Assembly: GCA_905221605.1 (NCBI GenBank)
Contig: CAJNDS010002131.1
Coordinates: 240,001-304,000, forward strand
Direction of reading: 5' to 3'
Length of the DNA: 64,000 bases
DNA from: Symbiodinium natans
Lineage: Eukaryota > Sar > Dinophyceae > Suessiales > Symbiodiniaceae
Part shown: piece by piece, positions 20,938 through 30,338 of the stretch
Layout of the letters: every line of letters starts with the position of its first letter
Numbering within the stretch: position 1 is the first letter of the stretch
Program-made: the position numbers and the translations under genes
The notes under the pieces: model-generated
What the model saw: only the letters and a program-made list of their open reading frames with translations
The model's database searches: none
What the model was told of the DNA's origin: nothing

Positions 20938-21254
20938 CTGCTCCTTGCGGCTTTCCCCAGCAGCAACCCTCAGGGTCCATGTACCTACATAGCATGTACT
21001 TGGGCACTAAAGCTACTACATAGAGACCCGTTTGAGGCCCAAGTATATACTATATTGGTACATGGACCCTGTTGGGTAACCCTAGACCCTAGACCCTAGA
21101 CCCGAAACCCTAAACCCTAAACCCTAAACCCTAAACCCTAAACCGAAGACCATGCTCAGGCCCCGAAAGCCTTCAAAAGCCGCAGCAGGGTCGAGAGCCC
21201 AAGGCGCTGCATCCCCAAACTCAGCCAAGAATCAACACTCCCAAGCAGGCCCTA

Positions 21255-21320
21255 GGGTTTAGGGTTTAGGGTTTAGGGTTTAGGGTTTAGGGTTTAGGGC
21301 TTAGGGTTTAGGGCTTAGGG
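21255..21320. repeat. Telomere-type tract (TTTAGGG)
   Basis: Nine units; two carry CTTAGGG. A facing CCCTAAA tract is at 21104-21142. Confidence 0.95.
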
Positions 21321-21391
21321 AAGCAGGCCCAACAAAAAACAATAGTACTACCCGAAGCCAGGAGACCCTGAAATTTGAACCCGAAAGCGGC

Positions 21392-21560
21392 GTGCCTTTC
21401 AGAAGGTCTGCGGGAGCAAGTGCTCCGGGCGAGTGCCTGTCATGCAGACTCTACAGAGTCCGCAAGGTTGTGAGCTGCAGAGTCCATAAGGTGGTTGAGA
21501 ACAGAGCCGACACGTTTGTTTCTTGGGGAGAGGGGGGGAGGGGGACTGAGAAAGGCGGCG
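21392..21560 (+). CDS. Candidate exon, unknown function
   Basis: Open plus frame containing RKVVSCRVHKVVENRADTFV between CCGCAAG and a G-rich low-complexity run. Three minus frames are also open here (proline-rich, from the G-run), so confidence is low. Confidence 0.25.
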
Positions 21561-21743
21561 GGGGGGTGGGGGGGTGGGATGAGGGATGGGGTTGTATAAG
21601 AGGCTTGGTGACATGTCCCAAACTGCGCCTCCAGCCCTGACCCTTGCCAAGTCGTAAGCCCCACCACGCCATCTTCCGGAATCCCTAAACTCTAAACCCT
21701 AAACCCTGAACCCTAAACCCTCGAGGCCTTGTGAATCCGGAAC

Positions 21744-22085
21744 ATGGGAAGAAGGAGGGATGCACAGGAACAAGTGTCGTGCAAGCTCATGCCTGCCCTA
21801 TCTCAGCATAGAAAGCTCAAACTGCATCAAAACTGCAGGAGTGCCCAGTTTAGGGTAGAAGGTCTGTTGTTCACAAGGCAGATAGATCGACAGGGTTTGG
21901 GGGGTTCGGGGGTAGGTTCTGTCGGTTTAAGCTCTCAACCCTACAGAGCCCTATATCCTGAGACCACAGACGTCTCTGGTTTAAAGCTGCGGGGAAAGCA
22001 AGCACCCCAGGTGCCCCCCCCCAAACCTCCGAAACCTGAAGCTCAAGGACCCTTTCTCGGCCTCGGGGTTTCCAACAACGCCTGA
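21744..22085 (+). CDS. Open frame of 113 codons, unknown function
   Basis: ATG start (MGRRRDAQEQVSCKLMPA) to TGA. The 5' two thirds has protein-like composition and the 3' third is proline-rich (PPPKPPKPEAQG). No telomere repeat inside. Could be one long exon or a combination of exons and a short intron. A minus frame of 95 codons overlaps and is less convincing because it is dominated by a poly-C run. Confidence 0.4.
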   Translation: MGRRRDAQEQVSCKLMPALSQHRKLKLHQNCRSAQFRVEGLLFTRQIDRQGLGGSGVGSVGLSSQPYRALYPETTDVSGLKLRGKQAPQVPPPKPPKPEAQGPFLGLGVSNNA

Positions 22086-22379
22086 GGGCACCATCGGGCA
22101 CTTTGGGTGACCGACATGTCTCAGGAGAGCTACACTGGGGGGGGGGGGGGGGGGGCATTACCGGGTTCAGGGACTCAGCAAGCTTGAGGCTTGCAGACTC
22201 CCTAGGATGAAGAGAGGTTCAGGGTCCAGGGTGTAGGGTCGGCGAAAGTCCGGATTTGGGAGCTTCAGGGTCCAGCAGCCCCGACTCTTTCTTATTTTGT
22301 TGGGGGGGGGCGGGGGGTGGGGGTGGGGGGGGAGGATCTCCGATTATCTCTAGAAGCATTCTTGAAACGCTGCTTGCAC

Positions 22380-22471
22380 GAGCTTCCTATGTTCAAGGGT
22401 TTAGGGTTTAGGGTTTAGGGTTTAGGGTTTAGCGTTTAGCGTTTAGGGTTTAGGGTTCAGGGTTTAGGGTT
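22380..22471. repeat. Telomere-type tract (TTTAGGG)
   Basis: About 11 units with AGCGTTT variants. Confidence 0.95.
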
Positions 22472-22756
22472 TGTCTCCATGTGCCCAAACCTGGGCTTTC
22501 GGAGGCTGTGAAGATCGGGAGTCTCATAATGATTCCTTATATCACGTACCTTATTGTACAACTTGGGTCCTGAAGTCCTTTTTCCGGAAGTACTTCAAGG
22601 CCCAAGCATTCTCTATTTCGGTGGACCCTTCGGGACCAGGCTCAGGGCTCTAGTCGATCTTGTCGACCCTATCGGCGCGCTGTGGCGTTGTCAGCTCCAG
22701 GCAAAAGATCGGGGTTTAGAGTCTAGGGTTTAAGGTTTAGGGCCCGCGCTGCAAGC

Positions 22757-23190
22757 TTGTGTGCCAAGAACAAAAACGAGCTAGGGGCCCATTCTGGTTT
22801 TGGTGGCTCTTTTATCCGCAACAAATCGTGTTTTGTGTTTTGGTGGTTCTTTGCCCCAGTCCTGACCGTGACACATCTTGTGTACAAACCCGTGTTCTTT
22901 GGTTTCTGGACAATTTTTTCTGACAAATCGTACTCCCGGCTCTTGGTGGCTTTTTCGCCCGCACTGAAATCCGAAACAACTCGTGCCCCCGTGTCTTGGC
23001 GGCTCTTTCTGCCCAGTTCTATCCACAAACACATCGTGCTGCCAGGTCTGGGTGGCCTTTCTGGCCCATTCTCATCCAAAACAAATCGTACTTCGTTGTC
23101 TCGGTGGCTTTCTGGCCTATTCTTATCCGTAAGAAATCGAAGTCCAGGTTTTGATGGCTCAGCGCTTATTCGTAAAACAATCGTAGTCTG
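22757..23190. repeat. Degenerate 57-60 bp minisatellite that stays open in frame
   Basis: About seven imperfect units, landmarks (T)GGTGGCT(C/T)TTT and ACAAATCGT(A/G). The minus strand is open for 197 codons (22723-23316) and one plus frame for 144. On minus the units read as 18-20 residue repeats of the type DENGPERPPRPGSTMC / ELGRKSRQDTGARVVS. Unit length varies by multiples of three as far as I can align, which suggests either coding use or age. No homologue recognised. Confidence 0.7.
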
Positions 23191-23604
23191 ACAAATTGAC
23201 CTCAGAGCCCTCAACCCAAGCCCCCAGCCCTCTGAACCAGTCCCCCTAGCTCTAGAGGGCGTACGCCCTGAAACTTGCGAACTTTGAACACTCAACCAAA
23301 TCCACGAACCCTTCAATGCTCAATTTCCTGAAGGCCCGAATCTGCTTAAACTATATATTGAAAGGCTTGCCGGGGTCAACCCTAAACCCTAAACCCGAAA
23401 CCCTAAACCCTAAACCCTAAACCCCTCCCCAGGAACGCTATGCGGCAGTGACCGAATGGAATCGTTCGTGGGTTGGTGCTAGTTCGGGACTGGGCTCTGT
23501 GGGACCAGAAGCCCTAAACCCTAAACCCTAAACCCTGAACCCTGAACCCTAAACCCTAAACCCTAAACCCTAAACCCCAAACCCTTCAGAAAAGTTGGGT
23601 TTAC

Positions 23605-23695
23605 GCCCCCTTCTGTTTCTGCGGCCGGCCTCTGACTCTTTGTTGGACCCAGACTCCGAGTGCAGCTGAGCTGTCTTGAAGACGGTGTTCTTGGC
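23605..23695 (-). CDS. Well-formed single exon, unknown protein
   Basis: Minus strand, acceptor CCTACAG|, 30 codons plus one base, donor GTAAAC. Reads AKNTVFKTAQLHSESGSNKE then basic residues. Plus is closed in the matching region. Flanked by CCCTAAA on the left and a very long TTTAGGG array on the right. Confidence 0.55.
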
Positions 23696-23700
23696 CTGTA

Positions 23701-24003
23701 GGTTTAGGGTTTAGGGTTTAGGGTTTAGGGTTTAGGGTTTAGGGTTTAGGGTTTAGGGTTTAGGGTTTAGGGTTTAGGGTTTAGGGTTTAGGGTTTAGGG
23801 TTTAGGGTTTTAGGGCGTTAGGGCTTTAGGGCTTTAGGGTTTTAAGGTTTTGGGGCTTTAGGGCTTTAGGGCTTTAGGGTTTTAGGATTTTAGGGTTTTA
23901 GGGTTTTAGGGTTTTAGGGCTTTAGGGCTTTAGGGTTTTAGGGTTTTAGGGATTTAGGGATTTAGGGTTTTAGGGCTTTAGGGTTTTAGGGTTTTAGGGT
24001 TTA
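23701..24003. repeat. Long telomere-type array, TTTAGGG changing to TTTTAGGG
   Basis: About 15 perfect TTTAGGG units, then about 24 units in which TTTTAGGG and GCTTTAGGG dominate. The change of unit is abrupt at about 23808. TTTTAGGG is the Chlamydomonas-type telomere motif. Confidence 0.95.
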
Positions 24004-24020
24004 GGTTGGCATGGTTTGAG

Positions 24021-24150
24021 GCTCGAAAAGCCATGGACTCATGGGGCAAAAGGGCACATGGAGGAAGCCCTGCGCACCCGCCCAGCGAATGAGCTTCATC
24101 CACATGCCCAAGTCCTAATGCGCTGCAAGACCGTAGTGCAAAAAATCTGA
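24021..24150 (+). CDS. Candidate 3'-terminal exon, unknown protein
   Basis: Acceptor TTTGAG|, 43 codons to TGA at 24148-24150, hydrophilic: GHMEEALRTRPANELHPHAQ near the middle. The minus strand also has a 77-codon open frame here, so strand is not certain. Confidence 0.38.
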
Positions 24151-24171
24151 ACTGCGCACCCCAAAACCCCG

Positions 24172-24618
24172 ATGCGGAAAGGGTTTCAGGTCTCAGTGCT
24201 TCTGATGGCACGTGTAGTCATAGGGCTCAGCAAGCACGCAAACCGGAGCCTCCCCACCCTAAACCCATCTTCCCAGCGTGGACAAGCAAACATAAGATGC
24301 AAAAGCGGCTTCAGCTTTTCATCAAAACCCAGAAGCCCCGGCCCCAACTCCAAGTCTGGGGCTAAAGTCTCCAAAATCACTTGCGTATCTGAACTGGGCC
24401 CCAATCTCCAGAACCTCAATTCCACACTCCGCCCAACAGAATCTGATGCTAGCGTGCCTCCGACTCAGCTCTACACCCTGCTTGAATTGTCACGGCTACT
24501 TCTATGGGCCAAATGGTTTGGTCATCCTTACTCGAGTCGATGGTTAAAGTGTAAGCTTAAAGATGCTTGTTACCTTATCCGAATGCCTACCGACCTACTT
24601 GCAACTTACAACTTATAG
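24172..24618 (+). CDS. 148-codon open frame, unknown function
   Basis: One of the longest repeat-free open frames in the window. It includes NIRCKSGFSFSSKPRSPGPN and ends RMPTDLLATYNL. There is no telomere repeat inside. It could be intronless, retroposed or chance. Base composition is less GC-rich at third positions than in the spliced exons. Confidence 0.4.
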   Translation: MRKGFQVSVLLMARVVIGLSKHANRSLPTLNPSSQRGQANIRCKSGFSFSSKPRSPGPNSKSGAKVSKITCVSELGPNLQNLNSTLRPTESDASVPPTQLYTLLELSRLLLWAKWFGHPYSSRWLKCKLKDACYLIRMPTDLLATYNL

Positions 24619-25194
24619 CTGCCTGGCGTTTGGCTTTGGCGAAAGAAACCAAAAACCTAGTACTTTCTCTTCGTTAGGGCTTTTAAAAGGGTTTAGGGTT
24701 TAGGGTTTCGGGTTAGAGGGTGTATGTTGACTCTTGGGCAACTCAGCCTGCAGAAGCGAGCGCCCGGCGGCGTCCTGCCAAGTCAAGTCGCCGGCTGTTG
24801 GCAGCCGGCTTTTAGTGCTCCGAGGCTTCAGGGCTTTGAGGGTTTTAACCCCGAACCCTGCACTCTAAACTGCCTTAAACCCCCTTTCCCCCCGCGCCCC
24901 CGACAGCCGGCAAACCCTCAACAAGCCAAACTCGCCAACGCAAAAAACCCTTAGTTAGGCTTCCGGGATACAGGGTGCAGGCTTTACAAGTGCGTGTGGG
25001 CTAAGGGCCAAGGGTATGGGCTTGAGACATAGGGTGGTGCATTTCTGCAAGATGTGGAGGTTCTGGTGGTTTACTCGTTGTAGTGTAGCTGCAGGAAGCT
25101 ACCCGAATTCTCCGCCAGTCCTCCAGTCGGAAACCCAAACTCCCAACCCGAGACGCTGAGACCGAAATCCCTGATCCCTGTGCGCATAAGCACT

Positions 25195-25265
25195 TCTACT
25201 TGGGATGTGCCCCCTTATACTAACAGTCCTTAACAGGGAGCATTGGGGGGGGGGGGGGGGTACTA
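25195..25265. mobile_element. Partial short inverted-repeat element, family B, truncated by a poly-G run
   Basis: Starts ACTTGGGATGTGCCCCCTTA...CTAACAGTCCTTAACAGGG, then a run of G. A second partial copy lies at 26040-26100. Confidence 0.6.
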
Positions 25266-25748
25266 TCTCAAGCCTACCATGAAATACACACTGAAACTCC
25301 AGCCCTGGACCGGATGGCCATACCCACAAATCCACCCCACGATCTGTACCTTAAATTGCCCAGTCTGCAAACACGTGGACCACCTTTAATCCGGAAGAGG
25401 GTTTAGGGTTTAGGGTCTCCCCTGAAACCTACAAACGCAGAAACAAGTTGGCCCTTACAGCACCCCTCAGAATACAATCGCAAAACCAAAGCCCTCAGAA
25501 ATGAAGGACTTTCCTCCCCTTCCTGCTAGCTCCTCACCCTGAAACCCCTTAGCTGCTGAGTACCTTGGCACAACAAAGGTTAACCTCTTCAATTATGGCA
25601 GGATTGTAATATACCCCAAGAGGTTAAGGTTACCCTCGACCCTAGACCCTAGACCCTAGACCCTGGACCCCCTGAACCCTAAACCCTAAACCCTACCAAG
25701 GAACTCAAGCCGGAAGTCTAAACCGCAGCCTGGAGCTCTGCATTGCAG

Positions 25749-25817
25749 TGCTCGGACGCGGCACCGACCGCAGCGGTGGCAAGCATCGCCCAAACGAGGC
25801 CTCCAGAATGTTTTTAA
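25749..25817 (+). CDS. Candidate 3'-terminal exon, unknown protein
   Basis: Acceptor TGCATTGCAG|, 22 codons (SDAAPTAAVASIAQTRPPEC in it) and TAA at 25815-25817. Immediately followed by a short inverted repeat of GAGGCCTCCA around 25797-25829, which could act in the 3' UTR. Confidence 0.42.
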   Translation, partial: CSDAAPTAAVASIAQTRPPECF

Positions 25818-25839
25818 TTGGAGGCCTCATGTTGGCAGG

Positions 25840-25927
25840 GGTTTAGGGTTTAGGGTTTAGGGTTTAGGGTTTAGGGTTTAGGGTTTAGGGTTTAGGGTTT
25901 AGGGTTTAGGGCATAGGGTTTAGGGCT
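25840..25927. repeat. Telomere-type tract (TTTAGGG)
   Basis: Twelve units, mostly perfect. Confidence 0.95.
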
Positions 25928-26121
25928 GTAGGGTGTGCTAATTGCTTTAGAGTTCAAGGGCTCGAGCCTCTCAAAGCTCGACCTTCTAGGTCCTTTGCTC
26001 AGTTCTCTAAATCCCTTTTGGGGTACACTGAGTCTAAGACTTGTGATGTTCCCCCTTATGCTAACAGTCCTTAAATGGGAGTATAGTACCCCTTAAGCCT
26101 GACCTAGGCTCAGGGCATCAG

Positions 26122-26352
26122 TGTTGTCCGCTTCAACTACAGAGCAATCTGATGATGGCCCACCTGCTCTGGCGTCCAATCTCCATCTTCTTTGTTGGGA
26201 CGAGTTTGCCCACCGCTCCTGCGAGAAAGCGCATCTTGCAGGATTATGGCCACCGCAAGCGTTGCGATGGCGTGGCGGGATTAGTCTGATGATAACACAC
26301 AAGTGCAAGAATTTAGCCGAGGACCCACCTAGAGTGTGGATAATGTCTGCAG
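26122..26352 (+). CDS. Large exon (231 nt), unknown protein
   Basis: Acceptor GGGCATCAG| and a consensus donor GCAG|GTGAGCAAG at 26353. 76 codons after two leading bases, including SDDGPPALASNLHLLCWDEF and HKCKNLAEDPPRVWIMSA. The minus strand is open too (96 codons), but the plus donor is one of the best in the window. The continuation probably lies at 26466-26600 (acceptor TTTTGTCATCAG|, reading VSTVIGLLSHEAVSQRLLGS), but the phases do not match directly. Confidence 0.5.
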
Positions 26353-26465
26353 GTGAGCAAGAGGGGGGTTGCCAGGGCGGCACACATTTGCCCAGCAGGG
26401 AAAGCTCCTCAAGCCCGGCTACTTACTTACAGTCGGGGAAAGGGAATTAGCTTTTGTCATCAGGG

Positions 26466-26600
26466 GGCCGGAGTATCCACCGTCATCGGCCTGCTGTCTC
26501 ATGAAGCTGTGTCTCAAAGACTGCTAGGCTCTTGCCGCTACTGGGACTCAAGCCCTCAACACGGCTCGCAAAGCCCAAGTCCTAAAGCCAGAATCCCCCC
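26466..26600 (+). CDS. Candidate exon after 26122-26352
   Basis: Well-formed acceptor CTTTTGTCATCAG|. Open in the frame giving STVIGLLSHEAVSQRLLGSC and then a Ser/Pro-rich tail. 3' boundary not fixed; the same frame later runs into the (CATG)n microsatellite. Confidence 0.35.
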
Positions 26601-26647
26601 AAAGGCCCTGAACCAACCACCACAAGAATCCTACTTTCAGGCGAGCC

Positions 26648-26768
26648 ATACATACATACATACATGCATGCATGCATGCATGCATGCATGCATGCATGCG
26701 TGCATGTATGCACACAAACTGCACACATACTTACATGCATGCATACATACATACATACGTACATACAT
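26648..26768. repeat. (CATA)n/(CATG)n microsatellite
   Basis: Tetranucleotide runs of CATA, then about nine GCAT, then CATA and GTACATAC. Poly-(HACM) reading frames here are artefacts. Confidence 0.95.
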
Positions 26769-26994
26769 ATCTCGAATGCTCTCTGCACACAACAGAAAAA
26801 GAAAAAATGGAAGAGGGGCTTGGGAGTTACTATAAGTACAGTATGTTGGGGAATGCGATTAGTAATTATCCCGACCCCTATAGTACACCATGATTTCCCT
26901 CCTTCTTGACGTATGCATTGGTGGCCTGGGTCTCAGCACCATGCATTGCCTCAGGATCGGGAACGGAGCTGGAGCTTTTTATATTTGCAGCATG

Positions 26995-27050
26995 AGTGTA
27001 TGTATGTATGTATGTATGTATGTATGTATGTATGTATAAATGTATGTGTA

Positions 27051-27106
<56 letters not shown>

Positions 27107-27140
27107 ATATATATATATATATGTATATATATATCTATAT
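26995..27140. repeat. Compound microsatellite (GTAT)n-(AAAT)n-(TA)n
   Basis: Eleven or so GTAT, about 13 AAAT and a TA run, directly adjacent. Confidence 0.95.
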
Positions 27141-27249
27141 TTGCAAAAGGTTTGGGTTTACAAGGGTTTGTAGAGAGCTTTGGGCTGCAAGGTTTTGGTT
27201 CTCAAGTTGTGTTGTTTTGCCTAGGGTTGCTTTGGCCTTGCAGCCCTCC

Positions 27250-27327
27250 CCTAAACCCTAAACCCTAAACCCTAAACCCTAACCCCTAAACCCTAAACCC
27301 TAAACCCTAAACCCTAAACCCTAAGCC
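27250..27327. repeat. Telomere-type tract (CCCTAAA)
   Basis: Eleven units. A second tract of seven units lies at 27420-27470, directly before the exon at 27482. Confidence 0.95.
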
Positions 27328-27481
27328 CTTTTTTTGAGGCCCGGACTTCCCCAGCGCCCCGTAAAACCCTCATCCCTAAGCCCCACAGAAGCCCACGGCG
27401 ACGACAGGGTTTCCCACACACCCTAAACCCTAAACCCTAAACCCTAAACCCTAAACCCTAAACCCTAAACTGGGAGCACAG

Positions 27482-27542
27482 GTCGAAGGACAAGTTGCGC
27501 AGCTCTTTTTGGAAGCCCAACAAAAAGCCAAGGGAAACAAAG
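27482..27542 (+). CDS. Well-formed exon, coiled-coil-like
   Basis: Acceptor GAGCACAG|, 20 codons plus one base, donor AAAG|GTTAAA. Reads VEGQVAQLFLEAQQKAKGNK. All three plus frames are open, but this one has the most helix-like composition. Confidence 0.42.
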
Positions 27543-27828
27543 GTTAAACAGTACTATTCCTGCTGAGCAAGGAAACCCAAAAAGTTTGCAGTTCAACCAA
27601 GTGGCTGAGCAAGTATTTTCCTAAGGGTACCCGTTTTGGGGCTTGGTTACTTCAGAAGGGAACCTAGGACCTAGAACGCAACAAAAAAACAAAATGGTAC
27701 CATACCACTGAGCTACCAAAAACTCACAAAAGGCTTTGAGAGGCTCTTGAGAAATCTGGGGAGGCATGAATGCGGGTGGAAGCCGTTGGCAAGCCATGGA
27801 GTTAAGTCTCTGCATTCAATTTCACTAG

Positions 27829-27940
27829 GTTGCCCAGTAGCCTAGGATGGAAAAAGGGTGCGCTGTTTGCCTTAGAAGGGGCTTCTAAGGGAACCTAAAC
27901 CTCCAAAAAGGGAATAAGGGTATCACTTGGCATCCTAGTC
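27829..27940. mobile_element. Short inverted-repeat element, family F
   Basis: Core AAAGGGTGC(G/C)C...AAAAAGGGAATAAGGGTA shared with 52085-52190 and 62688-62790. More diverged relatives at 27610-27720 and 58628-58741. Confidence 0.6.
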
Positions 27941-28218
27941 CAGGTCGTCGCCTTACGATTTCATGGGCCCTCTGCAGGCCTCAGGAAACTTCATGCCGTG
28001 CTGGTGTCAGGGCTTATGATCGCGGTACATGCATCTTCAAAACCTGAATGGGTTGTCCATTTCCAGCCCTAAACCCTAAACCCTAAACCCTAAACCCTAA
28101 ATCCTAAACCCTAAATCCTAAACCCTAAACCCTAAACTAGCCTATAGCTTTTCAGGTTCCCAGAATGGGATGAACAAGTGGGTCTCAGCAAAACCGGCTG
28201 GCCTTGATCCCACTGCAG

Positions 28219-28353
28219 GCAAGCGTCGGTACAAACACGAAGTCCACTTGGGAGGATAAAGTTCCTGTGCATTGCGTCTGCGTTTGGAAGGCACACGGCT
28301 TTTTGAAAACTACGCCATCTGAGGCAACACCTTTCGGGGTGATGCATCCGGCT
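28219..28353 (+). CDS. Well-formed exon (45 codons), unknown protein
   Basis: Acceptor CCCACTGCAG|, phase 0, donor GGCT|GTATACG. Includes TKSTWEDKVPVHCVCVWKAH and TPFGVMHPA. No repeat inside. Function unknown. Confidence 0.5.
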
Positions 28354-28502
28354 GTATACGTGAAAGAAATCCTAAACCCTAAGCCCTAAACCCTAAACCC
28401 TAAATGCCTTCTGTATCCGAGCATGTGCTCGATTCGGGGGGGGTTTTGAGGTGTGGGCTTCCGAGCTGACAAGCTTGGCTTGATACCCACATCCCGCAAG
28501 CA

Positions 28503-28567
28503 AGCCTAAACCCTAAACCCTAAACCCTAAACCCTAAACCCTAAACCCTAAACCCTAAACCCTAAAC
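28503..28567. repeat. Telomere-type tract (CCCTAAA)
   Basis: Nine perfect units at the left border of the palindromic satellite island. Confidence 0.95.
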
Positions 28568-28597
28568 TCTCTCTATCATATAATAATTTAAACCTTA

Positions 28598-29160
28598 ATG
28601 GGGAACGTGGCCATTGGCAAAAAAACCGTGGCCATTGGCAAAAAAACCGTGGCCATTGGCAAAAAAGCCGTGGCCATTGGCAAAAAAGCCGTGGCCATTG
28701 GCAAAAAAACCGTGGCCATTGGCAAATTCGCCAATGGCCACGGGAAAGTTGCCAATGGCCACGGCTTTTTTGCCAATGGCCACCAATGTCATTAAGGTTG
28801 GTCGCCAAAATGGGTTTTTCAAACCCAATTCGCACAAAATGCCCCCCCACCTTAATGGGGAACGTGGCCATTGGCAAAAAAGCCGTGGCCATTGGCAACT
28901 TTTCGGGCTTTTTGCCAATGGCCACGGCTTTTTTGCCAATGGCCACGTTCCCCATTAAGGTTGGGCCCCAACCCTAATGGGGGCCGTGGCCATTGGCAAA
29001 AAAGCCGTGGCCATTGGCAAGTGGCATTTGCCAATGGCCACGGGAAAGTTGCCAATGGCCACGGCTTTTTTGCCAATGGCCACGGCTTTTTTGCCAATGG
29101 CCACGGCTTTTTTTGCCAATGGCCACGACTTTTTTGCCAATGGCCACCGCTTTTTTTGCC
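28598..29160. repeat. Palindromic arrays of a 21-bp satellite (GCCATTGGCAAAAAAGCCGTG)
   Basis: Three head-to-head palindromes. Each has direct units of GTGGCCATTGGCAAAAAA-type on the left and the inverted complement on the right: 28609-28725 with 28727-28790, 28864-28900 with 28908-28958, 28985-29025 with 29028-29160. Outer borders carry CTTAATGGGGAACGTGG and its inverse. Each half contains the smaller palindrome GCCATTGGC/GCCAATGGC. Long open frames across it (such as GHWQKSRGHWQ or FANGHGFFANGH repeats) follow from the 21-bp period and are not evidence of a gene. Confidence 0.92.
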
Positions 29161-29270
29161 CCCTCCCCCCCCCCCCCCCCTACCCGGGCCCTACCCCCCC
29201 CTACCCCCTACCCCCCCCCCCCCCTACCCCCCCCCCCTCCCCCCCTCACACCCCCCCCCCCCACCTCCCT
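29158..29270. repeat. C-tract island
   Basis: Runs of C up to about 19 separated by single T or A, about 110 bp. A second tract with CACCC periodicity lies at 30244-30336. Both precede the same 40-bp unique landmark (CATTCTGGGCTTGAAAACCT). Confidence 0.95.
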
Positions 29271-29277
29271 CTCCCTC

Positions 29278-30245
29278 TTCTGGCCCAGACCCTCATTCTG
29301 GGCTTGAAAACCTGGGTCCCACCCCGAGAACGAACGCAAGCAGAACGAAGACGAGCAGAGAAATACGAGCAGAGAGAGAACGAATACGGGCGGTTGGTTC
29401 TAGGGTGGGTTGGGGATTGGCTCGAACTGGAATGGTTCGAGGGTGGGGTGGGGGAAAACAAAACATGAGGTTAACAAAATTAGGGTTTTTTTGTCAATCC
29501 GGACCAACACTTTTGGTTCTACCTTCGGTCTGGGGAAAGCAAGCGCGAAGACAAGGGACATGCGACAAAGCCGACGAGCACGAAGGGAGGGGACATACGA
29601 CAAACCCTAAGAGCGCGAAGGGAAGGGACATGCGACGAATCTGTAGGGGACATACGACAAACCCTACGAGCACGAAGGGAGGCATACGACAAACCCTAAG
29701 AGCACGAAGGAAGAGGGCGTACGACAAACCTGTAGACCTCTCGACAAACCCTACGAGCACGAAGGGAGGGGACATACGACAAACCTCTAAAATAAACCCG
29801 TACATTTCTCAATGTTTTGGGATTCTCTGCAAGCAGAAGAAAAGGGACATACGACAAAGCCGACGAGCACGAAGGGAGGGGACATACGACAAACCTTTGA
29901 AAATAAAACCGACAAAGCCGACGAGTACGAAGGGAGGCGACATACGACAAAATCTAAGAGCATGAAGGGAGGGGACGTACGACAAACCTGTAGACCTCTC
30001 ATCAAACCCTACGAGCATGAAGGGAGGGACATACGACAAACCCTACGAGCACGAAGAGAGGGGACATACGACAAACCTCTAGGCCTCTCATCAAACCCTA
30101 CGAGCAGGAGCCAACATGAGGCGAGGTCACCGGGGCACTAATTGGAAAGCAACCACGTGGAAGCCAGGCAGCTTAAAGTGTGCCAAACACAACCAACAAG
30201 ACGGCCAAAAATAGGCAGGGTCAACGGGGAAAACGAACACGAGCC
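29278..30245. repeat. Satellite block, copy 1, with 33-36 bp minisatellite
   Basis: Starts with the landmark CTTCTGGCCCAGACCCTCAT, then a TACGGGCGGTTGG segment, then about 15 units of GACATACGACAAACCCTAAGA... with GAGCACGAAGGGAGGG (29550-30070), and ends with the GAGCCAACATGAGGCGAGG segment (30107-30245). Each unit contains AAACCCTA, one telomere-type half repeat. Copy 2 follows. Confidence 0.9.
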
Positions 30246-30338
30246 CCACCCCCCCACCCCCACCCACCCACCCCCCACCCCCCCCCCACACACACCCCCC
30301 CCCACACCCCCCCCCACCCCCTCTACACCCCCCCTTCC

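Noticed and set aside
26353-26909. HACMHACM-type frames
   Set aside because: (CATG)n microsatellite. Only the part before 26600 was kept as a possible exon.
28598-29468. Long open frames (up to 364 codons) with GHWQKSR or FANGHGF repeats
   Set aside because: They follow from the 21-bp satellite unit, a multiple of three, and run on into C-tracts and minisatellite. Similar frames exist on both strands.
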